DNA of 64,000 bases from Allosphingosinicella deserti (GTDB lineage: Bacteria; Pseudomonadota; Alphaproteobacteria; Sphingomonadales; Sphingomonadaceae), in contig NZ_PXYI01000010.1 in NCBI RefSeq assembly GCF_003012735.1, forward strand, positions 62,001 through 126,000, given 5' to 3'. The notes under the pieces were generated by a model. It was not told the origin of the DNA, did no database searches, and saw only the letters and a program-made list of their open reading frames with translations. This document shows positions 35,984 to 43,770 of the stretch, one piece after another (position 1 is the stretch's first letter; every line of letters starts with the position of its first letter). The position numbers and the translations under genes were made by a program.

Positions 35984-38900
35984 TTATTGCCCCGTCCGCA
36001 CCGTCTGTGGAACCACGTTCCAGCCGCGCAAGGTCAGGCCAGCCGGCGCGGTGACCGTGGCGGGATAGCGGATCGTGATCGTCTTGCTCTCGCCGGGCAG
36101 CAAGGCCACATAATTGTCGCTGTAGAATGCGGGCAGGATCCGCTCGCCCTTGGGATCTACCAGGGTAAGCTTGGCGTTGAGCGCCGGGATGCCGGTGCGG
36201 TTGGTCAGCGTTGCAGTGACCACGCGATCGCTGCCGACGACATCGCCCGCCGCCGCAGTCAGCCCGAGTGCGGCCGGAGCGAGGTTGTTGAGTGCGCGGT
36301 AGGCGGCAATGTCCTTGCCCCGCCAGTAGAAATTCTCGGACACGAGCTGCCCGCCGCCATCGACGAGGCGCAACGACACCAGAGCGACTCCGTTCTGGAC
36401 GAGCAGCGGATCGAGCGGGATTGCCGGCAGCCTGGTCGCCCGGTTCGCCTTCGCATCGACCTTGTCGCTACGTGTGAACAGCTCGCGATTGTCGAGGCCG
36501 ACGACGCGCGTCGTCGCGGTCAGGCCAGGGCGATCCTCCCGGGTGGTGTTGAGCACGACCAAAGCGTTGTCGGGCAGGTTGAGCTGGACGTGGAGCGGCT
36601 CGGTCGCCTTCTTGGCCCCGTAGTAAGCGGCATGGGTGTCGTAATCCCAGCTGTAGATCTGCCACGCGTTCGAGGGCCAGGCGGGATGGGTCATCCACAG
36701 CAGGCGGCCGCTATTCTTGGTCCACAGATGGCCGAGGAAGCCCTCGTACATCGCCTTGTGGGTCTCGAGGTTCATCATCTGCGCCTTGCGCTCGAAATCC
36801 TCGAGGCTGGTCGCCTGTCCGAACATCGTGTCCAGCGTCTGCATGAACGTCTTGGTGTCGCCATTCCCGGCGAAATGCCAGTCGTGGTAAGCAAGCGTGT
36901 CGCTCAGCGGCCAGAGATCCGCCTGCGGCACGGTGCTCTTCACCGATTCGAGGGTCGAAAGCGACGGCGTACCGGTCTCGACCGAGAAGCCGGTGGCGAG
37001 ATCGGTGAAATAGCCGACCGGCGGCCGGTAATTGTAAGGCCCGGAGCCCTGCAGGTTGACGACGTTCGAGCTGCCGGTGAACCAGCGGGTGCCGTCGAGC
37101 GCTGCGACGGTGTCGTCCAGCCCCTCGTTCAGCATCGGGTAGGGCACGCCCTCGTTGCGGCCGAACCAGAGAATGATCGACGGGTGGTTGCGATAGCGGG
37201 ACACCGTGTCGCGGGCATTGGCGAGGAACAGCTGCGGATCCTGCGGCTCGACCTGGAAATTCTGGGTCGATTGCCAGAAATCGTTCATCACCATCATGCC
37301 GTATTCGTCGGCGAGATCGTAGAATTGCGGCTCGGTGTTGGTGCCCATCCAGTTGCGGATGATGTTCATGTTCGCCTCCTTCTGGAGACGGAAATAGGGT
37401 TCGAGCCGCTCGCGCGGGACGCGCTTCATCGCATCGTCCATGCCCCAATTCCCGCCGCGCGCGGCGATCTTGACGCCGTTGATGCGGATGGCGAGGTGCG
37501 GCTCCGGAAGTGTCTCGGCGATGTCGGTGACGCCGCGTGATTTCTCCCCGGCCGGCGTCAGCGATTCGGCAAAACCGCGGGGGCTCTGCTTGATCCCTTC
37601 ATGGGTGACGTCGATCAATTTCTCGCCGGCAAGCTTGCCGTCGGTGGTCTGCACGTTGACCCGGCGCAGCCGGCCCTTGCTGTCGAACAGCGACAGATCG
37701 TAGCTGACCTCTCGGATGCCGAAGCGGACGTCCTTGCTGTCGGAGGCGGTACCGCCGTCGAGCGCCGTCACCCGCAGCACGTGCAAAGCCGGATCGCCAT
37801 AGCCGTTCGGCCACCACAATTTCGGGTTGCTGACCCGCAGCGCCGGGAATTCGGCGGGCGTGAAGCGGACGCTCGACTCTCCGGCCGGCGCGGTGATCGT
37901 CTTCTCCACTACGACGTCGTCGAACGCGGCGCGCACCGTCACCGGCCGCGGCGCGCCGCCTTCGTTGCGGACCGGCACCTCGATATACAGGTCGGCGCTG
38001 TCGGTGCGCGGCAGCGGAAGATCGGTGACGACCTGGGGATCGAGGATGCGCACGGCACCATGCGCCTGGAGCTCGACCGGGAGCCAGATGCCGGTGTTGC
38101 GATCACGGATGCCGGGGATCCAGTCCCAGCCTTCGGTGGCGACGAAGGTCGGGCCGTCGATCGCCATCTGGCCGCCATTCTCACCGACGCCGCCCTTGAT
38201 CGATTGTTCGTGCGGGATCCCGGGATGGGGCGGCGGCGACACCCGGACGGCGACCACATTCTCGCCGGCGGCGGGCGTGATGTCGAACTGGCCGCGGATG
38301 AAGGCGCCGACGGTGCCGCCGAGCTTGCGTCCGTTCAGCCAGACTTCGGAGGCGTAGTTGATGCCGTTGAACACCAAGGTCAGCCGCTTGCCGGCGGCCT
38401 CGGGCGGGATCGCGAAGCTGGTGCGGTACCAATAATCCTGACGCGACAGGCTTTCCGGGATCGCCAAGTTGTTGAGCCCGTAATAGGGATCCGGATAGAC
38501 TCCGCGGTCGACAAGCGTCGTCAGCACCGTCCCCGGCACCGTCGCCGCATGCCATTTGCGGGCATCGAAGCGCGCGGTCGAAAGCTGGGCGCCGTCCGCC
38601 TTGACGTCGGGTGCGGCGGCGAGTCGCCAGCCGTTCACCTGCCAGCGATCGTCGGCGATGCGCTCGATCACCGGCTGCGCATCGATGGGCTTGGCGACCG
38701 GCCGGGTGGTTCCACCCTTACCCTGCGGCAGGGTCCAGGGATCCTGCTGCCGCCACAAGCCTGTATTGGCCTGCTTCTGCCACTCCCAGCCGACGCCGAC
38801 CTTCCACATCTGCACGAGATCGAAATCGGGGCGGGCGCGGATGTCCGCGGCAATTGCGGCGGCGCTCAGCGCGTTGTCGTGAAGCGTCGCGCCGACCAAG

Positions 38901-39394
38901 CTCCCACCGAAATGCGGCTCGCCCTCGATCGGCGGCGCGACCGCGAAGCGGGCGGCGATCGCCGGCTGCGGCAGCGGCCCCGAGGCGACCCGCCGTCCGC
39001 CGACGTACAGGGACACGATGCGTCCGTCCGACGAAGCGGCGACATGGGTCCAGCGGCCGGCGGCGATCACGGCGCCCGAGGACAAGGTCCGCCCGCCGCT
39101 GCGGAAGGCGAGCCGACCGTCGTCGATCACCAGGCAGCGGCAGTCGTCGCCGGCGCCGGCGGCGAGCAGGACGATGCGGCCCTTGCGCTCCGCATCCGGC
39201 CGAACCCAGCTCGACAGGCCGAATGGACGCTCCGTGCCAAGCATCGCGTCGGCGCCCTTGAGCTCGCGCTCGACCCCGATGCCACCCTGGAGAATGCTGA
39301 CGTTGAAGGGGCCGCCATTGTCCGGAATGGCGGCGGGCGCTGCGCTCGCCAGGGCCAGTGCTGCGATCGATGTCCCGATTTGAAGCGTGCGCAT
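35984..39394 (-). CDS. Glycoside hydrolase family 2 protein with N-terminal LamG-like domain
   Basis: An 1136-residue secreted enzyme. Signal peptide 1-21. A concanavalin/LamG-like domain covers about 28-185 (SSWVRPD, GRWTHVAASSDG). The GH2 sugar-binding jellyroll follows at about 250-440, then the immunoglobulin-like domain and the TIM barrel. Acid/base candidate is Glu748 (LWFGRNEG) and nucleophile candidate is Glu806 (FSVETGTPSL). This pattern is closest to exo-beta-glucosaminidase and beta-mannosidase members of GH2 rather than LacZ. First gene of the GH2-GH97 pair; the divergent MFS transporter shares its promoter region. Confidence 0.88.
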   Translation of the reverse strand: MRTLQIGTSIAALALASAAPAAIPDNGGPFNVSILQGGIGVERELKGADAMLGTERPFGLSSWVRPDAERKGRIVLLAAGAGDDCRCLVIDDGRLAFRSGGRTLSSGAVIAAGRWTHVAASSDGRIVSLYVGGRRVASGPLPQPAIAARFAVAPPIEGEPHFGGSLVGATLHDNALSAAAIAADIRARPDFDLVQMWKVGVGWEWQKQANTGLWRQQDPWTLPQGKGGTTRPVAKPIDAQPVIERIADDRWQVNGWRLAAAPDVKADGAQLSTARFDARKWHAATVPGTVLTTLVDRGVYPDPYYGLNNLAIPESLSRQDYWYRTSFAIPPEAAGKRLTLVFNGINYASEVWLNGRKLGGTVGAFIRGQFDITPAAGENVVAVRVSPPPHPGIPHEQSIKGGVGENGGQMAIDGPTFVATEGWDWIPGIRDRNTGIWLPVELQAHGAVRILDPQVVTDLPLPRTDSADLYIEVPVRNEGGAPRPVTVRAAFDDVVVEKTITAPAGESSVRFTPAEFPALRVSNPKLWWPNGYGDPALHVLRVTALDGGTASDSKDVRFGIREVSYDLSLFDSKGRLRRVNVQTTDGKLAGEKLIDVTHEGIKQSPRGFAESLTPAGEKSRGVTDIAETLPEPHLAIRINGVKIAARGGNWGMDDAMKRVPRERLEPYFRLQKEANMNIIRNWMGTNTEPQFYDLADEYGMMVMNDFWQSTQNFQVEPQDPQLFLANARDTVSRYRNHPSIILWFGRNEGVPYPMLNEGLDDTVAALDGTRWFTGSSNVVNLQGSGPYNYRPPVGYFTDLATGFSVETGTPSLSTLESVKSTVPQADLWPLSDTLAYHDWHFAGNGDTKTFMQTLDTMFGQATSLEDFERKAQMMNLETHKAMYEGFLGHLWTKNSGRLLWMTHPAWPSNAWQIYSWDYDTHAAYYGAKKATEPLHVQLNLPDNALVVLNTTREDRPGLTATTRVVGLDNRELFTRSDKVDAKANRATRLPAIPLDPLLVQNGVALVSLRLVDGGGQLVSENFYWRGKDIAAYRALNNLAPAALGLTAAAGDVVGSDRVVTATLTNRTGIPALNAKLTLVDPKGERILPAFYSDNYVALLPGESKTITIRYPATVTAPAGLTLRGWNVVPQTVRTGQ

Positions 39395-39472
39395 TGTCTC
39401 TCCCCTTGCCGGCTTCCCGCTTTTTGCAGGCTACGCCATCCTAACCCCTTCCCCATAAGGCGGGGATATGAT

Positions 39473-39489
39473 TAAATACAACAAATTTA
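39473..39489. promoter_or_regulatory. Candidate operator TAAA-N9-TTTA in the divergent GH2/MFS promoter
   Basis: The palindrome TAAAT-N7-ATTTA sits in an AT-rich island within the otherwise GC-rich 112-base gap between the divergent hydrolase and transporter genes. The same TAAA-N9-TTTA geometry occurs upstream of the TonB receptor at 46892-46908. ROK repressors such as NagC recognise AT-rich palindromes, so the adjacent ROK protein is the likely binder. Confidence 0.45.
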
Positions 39490-39506
39490 GAAAATAGGGG
39501 AGGGGC

Positions 39507-40844
39507 ATGACGCAGGCAAACCTGCCATATAATCGAGCCGCGATCGTGGCTGCCGCGCTGGCCGGCTTGCTGTTCGGCTTCGACACCGCTGTCATCGCCG
39601 GCACCACGAGCGCGCTGCGCGACGCATTCGCACTGTCTCCCTCCGGCCTCGGTGCGGTGGTCTCCGCCGCTTTGTGGGGCACCTTGATCGGCGCGCTTGG
39701 CGCAGGGATTCCCGGTGATCGCTTCGGCAGCCGTGCCGTACTCGGCTGGATCGCATTGCTCTACATCCTCTCCGCAGTCGGCTCGGCACTGAGCTGGAAC
39801 CTCGAATCCCTGTTCTTCTTCCGCTTCCTCGGCGGCCTCGCGATCGGCGGCTCCTCGGTGCTGGCGCCCGTCTACATTTCAGAGATCAGCCCGGCGGAGC
39901 GCCGCGGCCGGCTGGTCGGCCTCTTCCAGCTCAACATCGTCATCGGCATCCTCGCCGCCTACCTCAGCAATTTCCTCGTCGCCCAGGTGCTTGCCGATCC
40001 TGAGGCATGGCGCGCCAAGTTCGCGGTCGCGGCGGTGCCGTCGGTGATCCTGCTGCTTGCCTTGCTCCGTATCCCCCAGAGCCCGCGCTGGCTGCTGGAG
40101 CGGGGCCGGCGCGACGAGGCGCTGGCGGCGATCGCCCGACTCCGCATGGGTGAGCCTGAGAGCGTCGCCGCCGAGTTCGAGCAATCGCGTCCCGAGACCG
40201 GGTCGCGGTTGACATGGAGCGCCTATCGAAAGCCGATCCTGCTCGCGCTCACCATCGCCGCGTTCAACCAGCTCTCCGGGATCAACGCGATCCTCTATTA
40301 TCTGAACGATATCTTTCGGGCGGCAGGGTTCAGCGCGCTGTCCGCGGATGTGCAGGCGGTGGCAATCGGGCTCGCCAATCTCGCCGCGACGATGCTCGGC
40401 CTCAGCCTGATCGACCGGGTCGGGCGCAAGCCGTTGCTGATGACCGGCGCGGCCGGCACCTGCGCGGCGCTCGCCGGGGTCGCCGCAATCTATGCGATCG
40501 GCCGCGGCGAGTTTCTGCTGCTGCCGATGCTGATCCTGTTCATCCTCTTCTTCGCTCTGTCGCAAGGCGCCGTGATCTGGGTCTACCTGTCGGAGATCTT
40601 CCCGACGCCGGTGCGCGCGCGCGGCCAGGCCCTGGGCAGCGCCACCCATTGGGTGATGAACGCGATCATCTCCTTTGCTTTTCCCGTGATCGCAGCGCAC
40701 ACTCTCGCCTTGCCCTTCTGGGTCTTCGCGGCCGCGATGGCGTTGCAATTCGTCGTCGTCTGGCGCTTCTTTCCGGAGACCCGCTCGGTGGCGCTGGAAC
40801 GGATGGACAGCGTCATGGGCCGGTCCGATGCCACGTCGCCCTGA
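39507..40844 (+). CDS. Sugar porter family MFS transporter
   Basis: A 445-residue transporter with twelve predicted helices. Sugar-porter signatures are visible: GLLFGFDTAVIAGT in helix 1, GDRFGSRAVLGW after helix 2, PQSPRWLLERGRRDEA after helix 6 and the QLSGINAILYYLNDIF block of helix 7. It should carry monosaccharides or small oligosaccharides across the inner membrane, completing uptake of products released by the GH97 and GH2 enzymes. GGGGAGGGG precedes the ATG. It is followed 93 bases later by the ROK regulator gene. Confidence 0.92.
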   Translation: MTQANLPYNRAAIVAAALAGLLFGFDTAVIAGTTSALRDAFALSPSGLGAVVSAALWGTLIGALGAGIPGDRFGSRAVLGWIALLYILSAVGSALSWNLESLFFFRFLGGLAIGGSSVLAPVYISEISPAERRGRLVGLFQLNIVIGILAAYLSNFLVAQVLADPEAWRAKFAVAAVPSVILLLALLRIPQSPRWLLERGRRDEALAAIARLRMGEPESVAAEFEQSRPETGSRLTWSAYRKPILLALTIAAFNQLSGINAILYYLNDIFRAAGFSALSADVQAVAIGLANLAATMLGLSLIDRVGRKPLLMTGAAGTCAALAGVAAIYAIGRGEFLLLPMLILFILFFALSQGAVIWVYLSEIFPTPVRARGQALGSATHWVMNAIISFAFPVIAAHTLALPFWVFAAAMALQFVVVWRFFPETRSVALERMDSVMGRSDATSP

Positions 40845-40937
40845 GTATGGCGCAGGGCAGGCGTCCGGCCTCTGTTCCCGTGTGCAACCCGCCCGTGACC
40901 CACTCACCATCATCGCCGAGACGAGGATAGGAGACGC

Positions 40938-42155
40938 GTGAAGACGTCGAAACAAAAGGTAAGGCTCTCCGGCACCAATTTGGAGCGGGCGGCCGATCAC
41001 AACCAGCGGGTCACCCTGCACGCCATCCGGGTGAACGGGGAGCTGACTCGCGTCGATCTCGCCAACATCACCGGGCTCACCCCGCCGGCGATCGCCAACA
41101 TCACCCGGCGTTTGCTGGGCGAAGGGCTGATCGAGGAATCAGGGCAGCTTCGCGGCGGCCGCGGGCAGCCGGCGACCAAGTTCGTGGTGGCGCGCGATGC
41201 CTGCTACTCGATCGGGGTGAACATCGATCGTGATCACATCACCATCGTGATCGTGAATTTCGCCGGAGAGACGGTGGCAAGGCTGTCGCGCGAAGTGCCG
41301 TTCGCCCTGCCCGGAGAAGTGCGAGACATGTACCGCGGCTCGATCGAGCGGATGATCGCCGATGCCGGTATCGACGCGAGCCGCCTCGTGGGCATCGGCG
41401 TCGCCATACCAGACGATCTGGGGCGCATCGACCTGCCGGGCCGATCGCCGGACTATTCGCAATGGGACGACGCCAATCTCCCGGCGCTGTTCGCGGAGCC
41501 GCTCAATCTGCCCGTCTTCACGGAGAATGACGCAGCCGCCGCCGCGATGGGCGAAATGCAATTGGGCTTGGGCCAGTTCCACTCGAGCTTCTTCTACATC
41601 CTCGTTTCGTCGGCGCTCGGCGGCGGTCTTGTGATCGATGGAAATTACTTCCGCGGCGCCGACGGACGCAGCGGCGAACTTGGCTTCCTGCTTGCCGACG
41701 ACGGCAAGGGCGGGCTCGAGCAGATCCAGCAGAGCGTCTCGCTTTCCGGCCTCGCGGTGCCGCTCGAGGCGGCGGGCTTCCGCCTCGCCGAGATGATGGG
41801 CGAGAGCGCGTCGGCCGAGGTCGATGCGGTGGTCGAACGGTGGATGGATCTTGCCGCCGAGCGGCTGACGGGCGCGCTCGCGGCGGTCAATTGCCTGATC
41901 AACCCGGCGGCGATCCTGATCGGCGGGCGGCTCCCCAGGCGCTATGTCGAAGCGCTCGCGGCGCGTTGCCAGGCTCGGCTCCAGCGCTGCGCCACCAATG
42001 CGCCGACGCTTGCGCCGATCCTCCGCGCGGCACTTTCCGAAGACGCGCCGGCGGTCGGCGGCGCAATCCTTCCGTTCAGCCACTTCCTGCTGCCGCGCAG
42101 CGGCACATTGTGGAAGGAGCCCGATACTGCCGGAAAGGGGCGCCGCGCTGCGTAG
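40938..42155 (+). CDS. ROK family transcriptional regulator
   Basis: A 405-residue NagC/XylR-type regulator. A winged helix-turn-helix lies at about 15-75 (LTRVDLANITGLTPPAIANITRRLL), followed by a ROK sugar-kinase-like fold with VGIGVAIPD, FTENDAAAAAMGE and SALGGGLVIDG. The zinc motif CxCGxxGCxE of many ROK proteins is missing. The GTG start at 40938 has GGAG upstream. Position within the hydrolase-transporter locus makes it the probable sugar-responsive repressor or activator of this locus. Confidence 0.9.
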   Translation: MKTSKQKVRLSGTNLERAADHNQRVTLHAIRVNGELTRVDLANITGLTPPAIANITRRLLGEGLIEESGQLRGGRGQPATKFVVARDACYSIGVNIDRDHITIVIVNFAGETVARLSREVPFALPGEVRDMYRGSIERMIADAGIDASRLVGIGVAIPDDLGRIDLPGRSPDYSQWDDANLPALFAEPLNLPVFTENDAAAAAMGEMQLGLGQFHSSFFYILVSSALGGGLVIDGNYFRGADGRSGELGFLLADDGKGGLEQIQQSVSLSGLAVPLEAAGFRLAEMMGESASAEVDAVVERWMDLAAERLTGALAAVNCLINPAAILIGGRLPRRYVEALAARCQARLQRCATNAPTLAPILRAALSEDAPAVGGAILPFSHFLLPRSGTLWKEPDTAGKGRRAA

Positions 42156-42158
42156 CGC

Positions 42159-43676
42159 TCAGTCGACGATCGAGCGGTGCGGCACGCCCAGCTTTACCGT
42201 GCCCGCGATCGCCTGACGCATGCGCGCGAACGTATCGCGCAGCTCCTCGGTGCTGAACTGATCGGCGAGGAGGTTGTAGCGGCCGGGGAGGTCGCCAAAT
42301 CCTGCATAGAGGCTGAGCCAGCTCGGATCCTGGAACGTTTCCCATTCGTAGCGGACGAAGGCGCCCTGGGCGCGCCAGGCGTCGAGCTTCGCCTGCAGAC
42401 TCTCCGGCAGATCCAGGGCACGCATGCGGTCCCAGAATGGCTCGCCATACCTGCGATTGCCGACATAATGGAGCAGCAGGAAATCGCGGATGCGCTCGAA
42501 TTCGAGCGTCGACTGGCGATTGTAGGTCGCAGCGAGGCGCGGATCACAGCCACGCTCGGGGAAGAGCTGCACCAGCCGTTCGAGCCCGGACTGGATGAGC
42601 GTGATGCTGGTCGATTCCAGCGGCTCCAGGAATCCGCCGGACAGACCGATGGCGACGACGTTGCGGCGCCATGTCTCGGCGCGATGGCCGGCGGTGAATC
42701 GGAGCCGGTTCGCCTCGGTGACGGGAGATCCTTCGAGCCGGTCGCGGAGTGCCGCTTCGGCATCGTCGTCGCCGAGGTGATCGGAGCTGTAGACATAGCC
42801 GTTGCCGATCCGGTGGCGGAGCGGGATGTGCCATTGCCACCCCGCTTCCCGAGCCGTCGCCGTGGTCACCGGCTTGTGCGGCTGCGCCTCGGCACAGCCG
42901 ATCGCCACCGCCCGGTCGCAGGGAAGCCAGTGGCGCCAGTCGACGAACGGCACGTCCTGGGCGCCGGCGATCAGCAGGCCGCGAAAGCCCGAGCAATCGA
43001 TCCACAGGTCGCCCTCGACGCGCGCACCGCCGGCGAGCACCACGGCGGTGACGTCGCCGCGTTCCGGATGCTGCTCCACACGTTCGATCAGGCCGTCGAT
43101 GTGGCGGACCTTGTTGGCGAGTGACAGCCGCCGCAGCATCGCAGCGAATCTCGAGGCGTCGAAATGGAGCGCGAAGTTGAAGATGCCGAGATCGCTGGTC
43201 GGACGGTCCGGCGGCGAGAGGAACAGGCCCTGCTCCGCCAGTTGCGTGCACAGGCAATAGTCGGCGAGCGGCAGCGCGTCGCCTGCGGCGCGCAGCTTCA
43301 GCCAATAATGATGAAAGGCGACGCCGCGAGCCGGCACGCCGTAGAGGCCGAACGGGTGGAAGAAATCATGGCCCACTTCTGCCCAGTCGGCGAAGCGGAT
43401 TCCGAGTTTGACGGTACCTTCGGTCTCGCGAAGAACGTCCATCTCGCCGAGCGCCACCGCGGACAGGAAGTCGCGGATCGCGGGAACGGTCGCCTCGCCG
43501 ACCCCGATCGTGCCGATCTGGGCGCTGTCGACCACCGTGATCGTGATCGGCAGGTGACGAAGCTTGTTCGCCAGAAAGGCGGCGGACATCCACCCGGCGG
43601 TGCCGCCGCCGACGATAACGATCGAGCGGATCGGGCCGTCCGGTCCGTCGCCTTCGTTCTGTGCCCGATTGCTCAT
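42159..43676 (-). CDS. Flavin-dependent tryptophan halogenase family protein
   Basis: A 505-residue protein of the PrnA/RebH family. The FAD-binding GGGTAGW is at about 23-29. The catalytic lysine block GTVKLGIRFADW has Lys90. The halogenase-specific WxWxIP motif appears as WQWHIPL (about 280-286), and LEPLESTSI carries the Glu/Ser pair (about 354/355). All hallmarks of an active enzyme are therefore present. The substrate is unknown; similar genes beside TonB receptors occur in Caulobacter and sphingomonads and have been linked to indole halogenation. ATG at 43676 is preferred over GTG at 43682 because GGAGAGG is well spaced. It is convergent with the ROK gene and downstream of the TonB receptor's terminator. 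Confidence 0.9.
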   Translation of the reverse strand: MSNRAQNEGDGPDGPIRSIVIVGGGTAGWMSAAFLANKLRHLPITITVVDSAQIGTIGVGEATVPAIRDFLSAVALGEMDVLRETEGTVKLGIRFADWAEVGHDFFHPFGLYGVPARGVAFHHYWLKLRAAGDALPLADYCLCTQLAEQGLFLSPPDRPTSDLGIFNFALHFDASRFAAMLRRLSLANKVRHIDGLIERVEQHPERGDVTAVVLAGGARVEGDLWIDCSGFRGLLIAGAQDVPFVDWRHWLPCDRAVAIGCAEAQPHKPVTTATAREAGWQWHIPLRHRIGNGYVYSSDHLGDDDAEAALRDRLEGSPVTEANRLRFTAGHRAETWRRNVVAIGLSGGFLEPLESTSITLIQSGLERLVQLFPERGCDPRLAATYNRQSTLEFERIRDFLLLHYVGNRRYGEPFWDRMRALDLPESLQAKLDAWRAQGAFVRYEWETFQDPSWLSLYAGFGDLPGRYNLLADQFSTEELRDTFARMRQAIAGTVKLGVPHRSIVD

Positions 43677-43707
43677 CCGCACCCTCTCCCGTTGGCGCTC
43701 CTCCCAG

Positions 43708-43741
43708 AAAAAGCCCCTCCGCGCCAGTGGCGGGGAGGGGC
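43708..43741 (-). terminator. Rho-independent terminator between the TonB receptor and the halogenase gene
   Basis: GCCCCTCCGCGCC (43713-43725) pairs with GGCGGGGAGGGGC (43729-43741) with one mismatch and a three-base loop. Five T residues follow on the minus strand (complement of 43708-43712). It ends the receptor transcript or attenuates read-through into the halogenase gene. Confidence 0.85.
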
Positions 43742-43770
43742 AAGGAGGATGTCGTTCGAGCCTGTCGCTG

